From positions 1,102,597-1,166,596 of the forward strand of contig VWZF01004873.1 of the NCBI GenBank assembly GCA_013396755.1: DNA of 64,000 nt, read 5' to 3'. This document shows, piece after piece, positions 28,101-37,135 of this stretch. The stretch is from Sclerurus mexicanus (taxonomy: Eukaryota > Chordata > Aves > Passeriformes > Furnariidae). The notes beneath the pieces are model-generated. The model saw nothing but the letters and a program-made list of their open reading frames with translations. It was not told where the DNA came from and made no database searches. A program made the position numbers and the translations under genes. Position 1 is the stretch's first letter. Every line of letters starts with the position of its first letter.

Positions 28101-31100
28101 CCACGGGCAGCTTCCTCCAGCTCGTCACCATTCAGCACCTGCACCAGCACTTCTGCCATAGCCGCCAGAACGGCGTTTCGCATCACGTAATTCTGAAAAG
28201 AGCAGAGTTGTTGCATCAGGGACAGACAAAACCACATGACTTGATATGCCAAGGGATGGCCCAGAGTTTGGGCCTTTCAAGTCCGAGGCTCCAGCCTTAA
28301 GGGAATTTTTTTCCATTATGGACATTGTATTAACCTTGGATGAACATCACTGTCTGAACTTGCAAGACAAAGTAACCTCTCCTACACAGACAGGCCAAGG
28401 GAGTTGGTATTGTTCAGACTGGGGAAGAGAAGGCTCCAGGGAGACCTTATAACACATTCAAGTACAAGTACCTAAAGGGGCTACAAGAAAGCTGGAGAGG
28501 GACTTTTTACAAGGGCAAGTAGTGATAGGACAAAGGGGAATGGCTTCAAAACAAAAGAGAGTAGGTTTAGATGTTGGGAAGAAGTTCTTTACTGTGAAGG
28601 TGGTGAAACACTGGAACAGGTTGCCCAGAGAAGCTGTGGATGCTCAGTCCCTGGAAATGTTTGAGGCCAGGCTGGATGGAGCTTCGAGCAACCTGGTCTA
28701 GTGGAAAGTGTCCCTGCCACAGGCAGGGGGTCAGAACTAGATCATCTTTAAGGTTCCTTCCAAAACAAACTGTTCTGTGATTCTAATCCAACCCTGCTAT
28801 CCAGCTAGGTCCACAGAAGCCAAGAAGTGACATGAGGAACACTTATGGCTTTTAAGGGCAGTTAAGAGAAGGTAACACAATGACAAACTCATTAAGTACT
28901 GAAGACCAAGAGACAACAGCTGGGAGCTCAGCCTGGTAAGCAGTCACCCATTCTCTGACATCCAACAGTGACAACCAGACAGTAGATGTCATGGTTGCTG
29001 TTTCCTTTGCATCATTTAGGTAAGAAAAGAACCCATTCCAAAAGGCAGGTTTTGGCTACTTGAGCTCTGTTGTTTTCAGACAGAAAAACTGGATACCAGC
29101 ACCTTCACCACCTGACTTCTCTGGACAGGTAACACTGCAGAAACATACCTCCCCATCCAAGTGATGCAGGAGAACGCTCATGTTGGATAGCACCAGAGCT
29201 GGAATCTGTTCGGCCAGTTCAGTTATAAAGGTACCATAACCCTTGAGTCCAGAAGCCTCACGAGCCAAATCCTGCGGACATTTCTGTCCAATTTCCCTGC
29301 ACAGAAAGATGAAACAAGGGATGGGGTGCCTCAAGTTGCTAGGGACAGAAGGACAAGCCTCAGGGTATTTCTCTCACCTTAGTAATTCACCCACCAGGCT
29401 TTTCAGACCATACTCTTTAGCCCAGAGGCTCACAGCCTGTGCAAACACTGGGGCTACATGTTCAAAGTGCTGCAGCATCTGCGTGATCTTCAGAGTGGCA
29501 CCTTTCACACATGAGAAGGAAGAAAGAGGTCAGGGAAAATAACAGGGATGGCTTCAGGAAGAAGACAGAAGAGCAGAAACTCACTGAACATTTGACCACA
29601 GTGACTCAGAGCTCTAGCAAGCAGATGTGTCACAGCCTCCCGTGTGCCACGATACCTCTGAAGTCCAATACTTGGGTTCTCCAGGATACGGTAGCAGCTT
29701 CCCATCATCAAGCTAAAACCACAGAAGACAGAAAGCAAACCTATTACAACTCAACACCATTCTAGCACACAACACTAAGCAAACCAAAGAGGTTCCCCAA
29801 CATCCTTTAAAAATTAGCAAACAACATCTGAATTTTTGAGGCCTATGTGAGGAAAGGAAGTGGCTCCTACACACATCGATTTTGCCTCAAGCTGGTTTCC
29901 TCAGTTTCCCAATGATCTGCACCCTACAGATAGCTGTAATACCACCTCATTGATAGATTCAACATTTAACCCTCCCTTCCAGAGAATCAGTCACTCATCC
30001 CATGTCTACATCTGCTCCATCCTATACCTGACAAACTCTTCTTCCACTGATAAACCACTCCAAAGCTGACGGAGATCCAGCTGCAGCAGCTGCGTAAGCA
30101 GCTGTAAGACTGACTCCCTCTCCTCCTCCCAGAAGGATACAGAAGTCCTGGCATGATTCTTCTTGTTCTAGAAAGGAGATTACACAGTAAGATACACCAG
30201 CAGCTTGACAACAGGGAAAAAACCACCAAAAAAACCACCACCCTTCTTCCCTCAAAAAAATGTCTATTAAATTCTATAGCATTAAGAGACAGTGATATGC
30301 AAGAGATCATAGAATCACACTGGGCTTTCTTTCCCAAATTTTTCTCTCTCAGTTCAAGCTGCCCACTGTCCAGTACAGTTCATAGCTAGCACCAAGAGGC
30401 ACCCCAACTGAGGCCAGCACTGCTGCCTCCCATGGTTTAAGGGTATACCTGCATCTCTGCCCACAGAAAGGAGCTCTTGAGAAAACACTGGCACAATAAG
30501 TACCAGCCAGACACTGAAGAGCAAAACAGAAAGGCCTGGGCATTGGAGTCCCTGCTGATGTTTACTACATGATTATCCCTTTGGCTGTTTTCCACGCAGA
30601 GTTTCACAGAAATGCCAGTGCTTCACATGATGCACTGCTCTTGCTGGCATCGTGCTTAAATAAACCTAGCTATAACATCTGACAGATACCACAGAGTTCA
30701 GCAAGCTTAAAGAATTTTCTAACTTATCTTGTTTTTTCCCAGTCCCCTACCTACCTTCCCACCAGGATCTGCCTCCAATAAACGGTTCTTGCTGGTTTCC
30801 ATTTCAAAGGCATCCACCAAGGAAGTCAGCAAGTAGCAGTTCATCTTAAGAGCATTGAGGTGAGCAGCACGGTCTGCATGGCTCAGCCTGGAATCACTCA
30901 GGACGGCAGAAAGTTCACTGGAATGATGGGACACCACTGAAGAGAGGCAGAAAGTCATGAGCACTCCTTGCCAGACCCCTCAGCCATCCTCTCTCGGAGG
31001 CTTAGAGCAGTCATCAGATTACCAAAGATGTGTGCTCACATCTCACCAGCTGTAACACGGGCAAGCCCTGCAACCCAAACCTCGGACACATTATCTTATC

Positions 31101-31836
31101 CTATCCCCACAGCCCTTTGCCGGCTCAGAGAAACACTCGCTCTGAGCTGATGCATCCCGAAGATGTATTTTCCAGGGACGCGGGCTGAAGGATTTTCTGT
31201 CGGTCTGCCCTTACAGCGAACATGCACAGCTCAGCATCGCCCACCAAGATTACAGACCCGCACGACAGGAGTGGGCTGAGGGCGCAGCCCAGCTGGCCGA
31301 GTCACATTAGCCTTTATATCATCACCGAGCTGCCAGGGGAGAGCAACCCCTCCGTTAGCCCCGCTTCGGCCGCAGCCAGCAGACACCCACCGCGCACCAT
31401 CAGCTCCAGGGCGTCCTCCTTCACAGCAGCGCCCGCGGCTCGGAAGTGGCTGCGGGGCAAGCACAGTGCGTGTGAGCGGCGGGCAAGCACCGCGCCCGCT
31501 CCTCCGGCCCCCACCCCGGCCCCCGCTACTCACTGGAGCAGGCTGTACACGGGGTCGAAGTGCTGCAGCACGGCCAGCGCGCCCCGCGCACGGAAGGCGG
31601 CCCGGAACGCTGCGGGGAGACACGGGGAGGGGCAGGGACGCGGCTGTGAGAGGCCGGGCCGGGCCGGTAGCGGAGGGAGGGGTGGGGGACGCCTCACCTG
31701 CGAGCGCGGGCGGCAGCTCGCGGAGGGGCAGCACCTCCTGCACCACGTAGCGGCCGCGGCCATCGTCCCGCAGCAGGTCGGCGGCGGCGAGCGGCAGCTG
31801 GAACTGCGGGCCCGAACCCGCGCCCGCCTCCGCCAT
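7117..31836 (-). CDS. NCAPD2: Condensin complex subunit 1 (CAP-D2)
   Basis: HEAT-repeat subunit of condensin I, which compacts mitotic chromosomes with SMC2, SMC4, CAP-H and CAP-G. Exons (5' to 3'): 31836-31698, 31609-31533, 31449-31391, 30936-30755, 30167-30028, 29712-29585, 29501-29378, 29296-29149, 28192-27995, 27485-27351, 26797-26713, 26124-25950, 25698-25577, 24621-24409, 22550-22376, 20730-20646, 20489-20363, 19365-19233, 17679-17595, 17505-17335, 17086-16875, 15210-15099, 14784-14661, 14457-14302, 14086-13909, 12881-12787, 10338-10258, 8170-7984, 7773-7647, 7536-7372, 7199-7117. They sum to 4221 nt (1406 aa; human 1401). Recognisable segments include YVVQEVL near the N-terminus, HLNALKMNCY, FVRSRVLQLFTRIVQ, MEEELGLVGATADD, KTAGLVMTHLILKDMVKVKG-like HEAT helices, and a basic tail with TP sites ending ARRLR. 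The donor after exon 25 is GC rather than GT. The start has a good Kozak context. Exon boundaries were placed by eye from splice motifs and protein similarity. Confidence 0.96.
8171..10257 (-). other. NCAPD2: Large NCAPD2 intron 27
   Basis: Unique-looking intronic DNA with no exon. It contains, near 9107-9117, an 11-nt match to the U5 snRNA loop (see findings), so the transcribed strand carries its complement. Confidence 0.7.
10339..12786 (-). other. NCAPD2: Large NCAPD2 intron 26
   Basis: No exon recognised. Part of it, about 10985-12170, reads like an old, diverged LINE (listed separately). The remainder is AT-rich intronic DNA. Confidence 0.65.
10985..12170. mobile_element. Possible ancient CR1/L3-like LINE fragment
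   Basis: The stretch around 11050-11110 (a GCACTCCAGGT / TCTCACCAGCACT phrase) resembles the reverse complement of CR1-family elements, and 11930-12060 resembles other degraded LINE text. Strongly diverged, boundaries uncertain, no ORF remains. Resemblance judged from memory of CR1 consensus wording only. Confidence 0.35.
13907..13908 (-). promoter_or_regulatory. NCAPD2: Non-canonical GC splice donor, NCAPD2 exon 25
   Basis: The exon ends AACAAG and the intron begins GCCAGT. The next exon (12881-12787) starts GGTAATGCC in phase 0, and the joined peptide (ELSNK then GNAIYN) matches the family. No GT nearby keeps the frame. Confidence 0.65.
15211..16874 (-). other. NCAPD2: NCAPD2 intron 21 with CR1 insertion
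   Basis: The intron between exons 21 and 22 contains the minus-strand CR1 copy at about 15445-15905. The rest (15906-16874) shows no recognisable gene or repeat. Confidence 0.75.
15445..15905 (-). mobile_element. CR1 LINE 3' fragment
   Basis: On the minus strand this gives the C-terminal part of the CR1 reverse-transcriptase ORF (for example GLEHLSYEERLRELGLFSLE) followed by typical CR1 3' text (FFTMWVIKHWSRLPKEV). It is 5'-truncated and inactive, inserted in the sense direction in an NCAPD2 intron. Confidence 0.9.
17680..19232 (-). other. NCAPD2: NCAPD2 intron 18
   Basis: No exon or recognisable repeat beyond A-runs near 18678-18705. Confidence 0.6.
20731..22375 (-). other. NCAPD2: NCAPD2 intron 15
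   Basis: Intronic DNA; no additional exon, RNA gene or clear repeat was recognised. Confidence 0.6.
22551..24408 (-). other. NCAPD2: NCAPD2 intron 14
   Basis: Intronic DNA; nothing recognised except short A-rich runs. Confidence 0.6.
28393..28785 (+). mobile_element. CR1 LINE 3' tail
   Basis: Typical CR1 3' end: a CTACAAGAAAGCTGGAGAGG-type phrase, then GTGAAACACTGGAACAGG, CCTGGTCTAGTGGAAAG, and the terminus TTCTGTGATTCTA. It lies antisense to NCAPD2 in the intron between exons 8 and 9. Confidence 0.92.
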
Positions 31837-32339
31837 GGCCGNCCGTGCGGCCCGGCCTCCCCGTGCCCCTCTCCTCGCCCCTGGCAGGGCTCACGCGGCC
31901 CATCCCCATCAGGGAGCCGCCGAAGCGCAAGCGGGTGGACCGGTGGACGGAGAAGCGGGCCTTGTTCGGGGTCTACGACAACGTGGGGATCCTGGGTGAG
32001 ACACACCTCCGCACCCCGGGGCGGGACGGCGGGGAGGCCGGAGCCACCAGCAGCCAGAGGGAGGGGAGGATTTGGGGCGGCCTCCTTGGGCACAGCCTCC
32101 TCCAGAGCCTGGCTGAATCTCTCCCCGCTTTCCTGTTCTCAGGCGACTTCCAGATCCACCCAAAGAGTCTCATCAGGGGGCCCACGTGGCTGCGGGGCTG
32201 GCGGGGGAACGAGCTGCAGAGGTGCATCCGTAAGAAGAAGATGGTGGGCAACAGGATGTTTGCAGAGGACCTTCACAAACTGAACAAGAGGATCCGGTAC
32301 TTGTACAAGCGCTTCAATCGCACCGGGAAGCAGCGCTAG
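31835..32339 (+). CDS. MRPL51: Mitochondrial ribosomal protein L51 (mL51)
   Basis: Protein of the mitochondrial large ribosomal subunit. Exon A ends at 31995 (GTGAG donor); exon B is 32143-32339 with a CAG acceptor, and the stop is 32337-32339. Residues VDRWTEKRALFGVYDN, RGPTWLRGW, GNELQRCIRKKKMVG and NKRIRYLYKRFNR match the mammalian protein closely. The N-terminus is uncertain. An ATG at 31835 is out of frame as written, but dropping the single N at 31842 puts it in frame and gives 118 aa (human 128) with a leader rich in Pro and Arg. However, a strong pyrimidine tract and CAG at 31860-31887 look like a splice acceptor, so the true first exon may be missing at the N. It is divergent from NCAPD2, and the start codons overlap as assembled. 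Confidence 0.92.
31842..31842. other. Single-N assembly placeholder
   Basis: One N in the shared NCAPD2-MRPL51 5' region. It breaks the frame from ATG 31835 into MRPL51. It probably marks a contig join of unknown true size. Confidence 0.75.
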
Positions 32340-32380
32340 GGAACAGCTGGGGGCTCGGCATGTGGAGCGTGGTTTTGTGG

Positions 32381-32386
32381 AATAAA
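32381..32386 (+). terminator. MRPL51: MRPL51 poly(A) signal AATAAA
   Basis: AATAAA 42 nt after the stop, followed by T/GT-rich sequence near 32417-32435. Confidence 0.75.
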
Positions 32387-32399
32387 GCCAGATTTCACA

Positions 32400-34312
32400 C
32401 AATTGGGCTCCCCGTGCTTCCTTTGCTGTGTATTTCTAGCCTGCTCCCAAGGTCCTGATGCTGCTCCAGACCTGAGTTCCTCTGTGGAAGTTCTTCCATG
32501 CCTCCTCAAGCATTTCTGACATACTTCTTGCAGACATCTGTTCCAGCCTGCATCCCTGAACTTGGCCCTTGGGTCCTCTATTTTTTGGCCAGGTTTCCAA
32601 CATCCTTTCAGTCTCTGTTACCCCTGGGTTCTCACATCCTACTTGACAATCCCAGTATGCTCCAGCTTAGATTTTTTCCTCATAACCAAATTTTCAAATC
32701 AGTGCCAAGAGTGCCTGTCTTCCTGCTCAGTGCTTTCCCCCTTGCCCTCGCTTATCTGTGGTTAAGTGTAAATGATCCAAATGTTAGTTGAAATGTGTCC
32801 AAACTTGTCTTAAGAATGCGAGATTTGTTTTCTGTTTCACACTCGTGACTTAAACCCCTACTAATGACACTTAATGACCTAATGGCCTTTTGTTTTGGGC
32901 ATTTGACCTTTTAGTCAGGATTTGCAGAAGTAATTCAGGTATTTAACTTTTTACAAATCTAGCTTCTAGTTTTCTGTAATTGTTACCAGTTCCTTTATCT
33001 AGTTTTCTGTAATTGTTACCAGTTCCTTTAGAGGAGAAGTTACATTGAGTCACAGCTGGCATGCCTCTAGTCCAGCATCACAAAGACCTTTGCACACTTG
33101 GGAAAAACCTCTAGGATGAGCAGGCATTTGCCCACCTCTTCTCCCTTAGTTGTCAGTTTGGCTGCTAAGTAATTGGGGAGTTACATCTGCTGACTTGATC
33201 TATCTTTCTACAGAGCAACGCTGCTCTGTCTCCAAAAGCATTTGATTGGAAGCACCAGAGAATGAATGGAAAGATCTTTCTTTAGGTCTAAGCCTGAGGA
33301 ATGTGAAGGCAAACTGTTCAAACAGCTGACGTCCATGTTCTCAGGATCAGGGTGACACATCTGTGGGACTTGCCAAAAGGTGATGTGGATTCAGGAAATG
33401 TGCAAAGATCCAACTCTGACTGAGTAAGCACCTGAAGGAGAGTGGCTTTACATATGTAAACCACAGGTGTAACAATCCTTGTCTGAAAATATGTTGGAAA
33501 CAGAAAAAGTGTCAGAGAAAGTACCTTGTACCTTTTGTCATCCCTTAACCCCTAAGGATGAACCTGGCAAGGGCTCTGTGACCACTAGTTCCCTAAGCTC
33601 TGTCTTGAGTTATTTGCAATGGTTGTTGGAACCGTCCTCAGACTGCGGTGGGAAGGTTGCCAGGCTACAGAAGCTTCTTTCGTAACTCGTTCCTTCGCAG
33701 CTTGACTGAAGGCACATCTTAAAAACTTCCAGTTCTGCTGAGCCCAGCGCTAGTCTGTTCCTCTCTGCAAATCCCCTGGCTCTAGTCACAACCCTGTATT
33801 ACATCTTCACCTTTGTAGCCATGGTATTTTGGCTCCCATGCTGTAATCTGTAACTGTCTCGTGTTTCTACTAATCTATCAGATCTGACGCTGAAACTTCT
33901 ATGAATGTCCTGTATGACATTTTACCTTATGAAAAGAAAAAGTAGTTCAGTGTAGGTGTGAACCCACGCTCATCACCCTACTCACCGTGCTAAATGCCCT
34001 ATGAAGAGACTTCTTGTTCCAAAAGGCTCCTGCCTCTTCCCTTCTAATCCATCAAGCTTCTCCAGATCTTTAGAGGGGGGAAAAAATGCAAGCACACTAC
34101 TGTTCGTGGCGCTATTGCTGCTGCGGGAGCCTCATTTCCCCCAGCAGGCTGCAGAAGCTCCAGCGGGACCCCTTCAGGTTCCCTCTCATGCCGTGCTGTA
34201 TGGTGGAAGAGGGCCAGCGACACCATCTCTTAATTGCAAGGACAGCAGCTTCACCAGAGCCAGCAGACACACTGCGGAGGTGGGATTATGGAAGCGCTCC
34301 GCAGCCCCCCCC
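32400..34312. other. Intergenic region between MRPL51 and VAMP1
   Basis: About 1.9 kb without a recognisable gene. It contains the 33-bp tandem repeat at 32965-33030. The part from 34090 to the gap becomes more GC-rich and probably belongs to the VAMP1 promoter or 5' UTR. Confidence 0.6.
32965..33030. repeat. 33-bp perfect tandem duplication
   Basis: Two identical, directly adjacent 33-nt units (32965-32997 and 32998-33030), each starting TCTAGTTTTCTG and ending AGTTCCTTTA. Confidence 0.95.
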
Positions 34313-34838
34313 NNNNNNNNNNNNNNNNNNNNNNNNNNNNNNNNNNNNNNNNNNNNNNNNNNNNNNNNNNNNNNNNNNNNNNNNNNNNNNNNNNNNNNNN
34401 NNNNNNNNNNNNNNNNNNNNNNNNNNNNNNNNNNNNNNNNNNNNNNNNNNNNNNNNNNNNNNNNNNNNNNNNNNNNNNNNNNNNNNNNNNNNNNNNNNNN
34501 NNNNNNNNNNNNNNNNNNNNNNNNNNNNNNNNNNNNNNNNNNNNNNNNNNNNNNNNNNNNNNNNNNNNNNNNNNNNNNNNNNNNNNNNNNNNNNNNNNNN
34601 NNNNNNNNNNNNNNNNNNNNNNNNNNNNNNNNNNNNNNNNNNNNNNNNNNNNNNNNNNNNNNNNNNNNNNNNNNNNNNNNNNNNNNNNNNNNNNNNNNNN
34701 NNNNNNNNNNNNNNNNNNNNNNNNNNNNNNNNNNNNNNNNNNNNNNNNNNNNNNNNNNNNNNNNNNNNNNNNNNNNNNNNNNNNNNNNNNNNNNNNNNNN
34801 NNNNNNNNNNNNNNNNNNNNNNNNNNNNNNNNNNNNNN
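34313..34838. other. Assembly gap (526 N)
   Basis: A run of N bordered by C-rich and G-rich sequence. The VAMP1 5' UTR and first exon, ending in the AT of the start codon, are not visible elsewhere and probably lie here. Confidence 0.97.
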
Positions 34839-34879
34839 GGGGTGCGTGGGCCTCTTTGCCCATGTGCGTGTTTCCCTAG

Positions 34880-36681
34880 GTCTGAGCCAGCCCAGCAGCC
34901 TGCTCCCGGCGCCCCCGAAGGAGCAGCCCCCGAAGGGGGAGCTGCGGAAGGGGGAGCCCCCGGCGGGGGCCCCCCCGGGGCTCCCCCCAANTCTGAGCAG
35001 CAATCGCCGCCTGCAGCAGACGCAGGCACAAGTGCAGGAGGTCAGTAGCTCTGCCAGCCCTGCTGGCTTCCCGTGGCATGCCTGGACGCGTCTCACACTG
35101 CTCTGCAGCAGCGATGGTCTAGGCAGGTGTCTGTCGCTGGGGAGGTGGCTCCTCTGCTCCTGGCAATGCCAGAAACGCCTTAATACTTCAACGCTCAAAA
35201 ACAGCGTGGCAAAGCTATAAAGAGGCTGCTTTGTTTAGAAGCTGCTCAATCCCAGATACGACCTCCGAAGAGCAGGCCTGTTAGATTTCTTTGGTACTTC
35301 CTATGGTGCATCTCTCATGGGAACAGAGCAGCGCTCAGTCCCTGCCCGCTGCCTCGAGGGGACAGCGTGTGCTCGGTGGGATGTGGGGGGACCCTTGCCT
35401 GGCTGCAAGTGCCCGGGGTCGGTGCCTGTGGCTCGGCTGCTGCCGTGCAGTAGCGCCCTTGTGCCTCGCTGGGGCAGCAACACGAAGCTCATCATCTGGT
35501 TTTGCAGCTACCGGGGAGTGAGCGCATCATTCCTCTCGGGAGCAGGGTGGCTTTGGCTGGCTGCCGGATTTGAGAGCTTTTAGAAGCAGGTGAGAATGTG
35601 GGGCCGAGAAGCTCGTTTAAGTGTGCTTTAACTGATACTTTAACAGTGAGTCTCGGATTTTTCCACCCCTTCCTCTTCAAAGTCGGCAATAACTTGAAAT
35701 CATTTGTTTCTTAGCCTGGTCTTTATCAGGGCTTTTGTTTGTTATTGGCCAAGTTATGCCTCTTACTTTTTCGACTGTCTTTACCAATACAGCTGCTGCT
35801 ACTATTCTTCCTTCTGCAGGTGGTTGATATAATGTGTGTAAATGTAGACAAGGTGCTGGAACGAGACCAGAAACTGTCAGAGCTGGATGACCGGGCTGAT
35901 GCACTTCAGGCCGGTGCCTCAATATTTGAAAGTAGTGCAGCAAAACTCAAAAGGAAGTACTGGTGGAAGAACTGCAAGGTGAGTTTCCTTGTGCCATGAT
36001 CTCCTTCAACAGAAGGAAACTGGGCTACTCCTCTGGTGCAGGTATGGTTGGGGCTTAATAACAATTTCAAATGCTTAAGATTCTTTCACTGTGGAAAGAC
36101 TTTAAGTCCTTTGCTGTCATGCCTTCAGGGCCTGGCTTATGTTCCATGGCCATCAGGGAGGATGTGAACTTGTCCATCTGTTCTGAGTCTTTCTCTTTGA
36201 CAATCTTTTTCTCCAGATGATGATCATGATGGGAGTGATTGGTGCCATTGTGGTGGTGGTGATTGGAAGTAAGTACCAAAAGGCTTAGGCTGAAGGGTGA
36301 AGAAACACCAACTCTAGAGTACTTTAACTTTTCCTTTCTGGTTTGAGTTCTCAAGGGTTTTAGTTGCTTAAGTGTTAAATTCAGTCCTTGGGGAAGGGAG
36401 ATGGAAGTGCTGGAACTCCCTCACTTATTGCAGAAGTGGTATGCTTTACATAGTAATGAAGGAATTGGGGATGCCATCATTGTAGAAATGGGAAATTCTG
36501 CCTGCTAGATCAGGAAAACCTGTAAGTATGAGGAGCATTTACTCTGGAGTGGGTGGGTTGGCAAGACTCTTCCCTGGTGGGTAATTTAGAGGTCTCTGAG
36601 GGACCTTTGGTGTAACTTGCCCTTTTGTTCTTTCCTTTTCTTTTTTCTATTGCTTTGTCTCCAGTCTACTTTTTTACTTAA
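34880..36681 (+). CDS. VAMP1: Vesicle-associated membrane protein 1 (synaptobrevin-1), 5' end in gap
   Basis: R-SNARE of synaptic and secretory vesicles; pairs with syntaxin and SNAP-25 to drive fusion. Exons: 34880-35040, 35820-35978, 36217-36268, 36665-36681. Exon 2 starts with the G that completes an ATG split from a missing exon 1. Dropping the N at 34991 restores the frame across PPN-LSSNRRLQQT. With the missing AT the CDS is 390 nt, 129 aa (human 118). The N-terminus (1-38) is an extended Pro/Gly/Glu/Ala tract, the SNARE motif spans about 42-98 with zero-layer Arg69, then a Lys/Trp-rich linker (KLKRKYWWKN) and a tail anchor (108-129) ending GIYFFT. Differences from the family: Cys60 where Arg is usual, and Ile89 at the position of Gln before Phe. 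Reading through the exon 4 donor would give an alternative tail GSKYQKA. Confidence 0.94.
34991..34991. other. VAMP1: Single-N placeholder within VAMP1 exon 2
   Basis: The upstream frame (GGGPPGAPP) and downstream frame (SSNRRLQQT) differ by one base. Removing the N joins them as PPNLSSNRR, exactly the family pattern. The N is therefore an extra base, not a real nucleotide. Confidence 0.9.
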
Positions 36682-37129
36682 ATGTAGCTTCTTCAGTCTG
36701 CAACCTATTGTCCCCTATCACCTTGCCTGTCTCTTCTTGCCTCTGACTCTTCCCTTTCCTTCCCTTCCACCTAGCTTCTTCATTGATTTCTTGATTGGTT
36801 TTAATTTGTCTTTTCTATAGGACTCTGAGCCGCTTACTGAACATGGCTAGACTTTTCAGCCATTGCTGCAGCTTTAGGGAGGGTCCTCTTAAGTTTAGAG
36901 GAAAAGGAAATAAGGAGTGGGTAGCTATTTGCTCCTGCTCTTCTGCAGGGAATTTTTGGGGTTTATTTTTGGGTGTGATCTTGTCAAATTGTGCCTGTGT
37001 GAACTCATGCAAAATAAGAATGCCTTAACACAGTGCCTTTGGGGATGAAGGACTTCAGCATGTGAGATTCTTTAGTGCTCTGCCTAAAAAGAGCGGCAGT
37101 GTGACTTGAGCTGTTCACGGAGTTTCAGA

Positions 37130-37135
37130 AATAAA
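37130..37135 (+). terminator. VAMP1: Candidate VAMP1 poly(A) signal
   Basis: AATAAA about 450 nt after the VAMP1 stop, followed by a GT-rich stretch (TAGTTTGTGTTGG). Other downstream sites are possible. Confidence 0.4.

Noticed and set aside
31222..32283. 353-aa plus-strand ORF
   Set aside because: A shadow in GC-rich DNA across NCAPD2 first exons and MRPL51; the composition is Pro/Ala/Arg/Ser-rich with no family.
34839..34879. Sequence right after the gap as VAMP1 exon 1 with a GTGCGT donor
   Set aside because: The intron would be under 40 nt, and the exon would have to end in AT, which is not seen.
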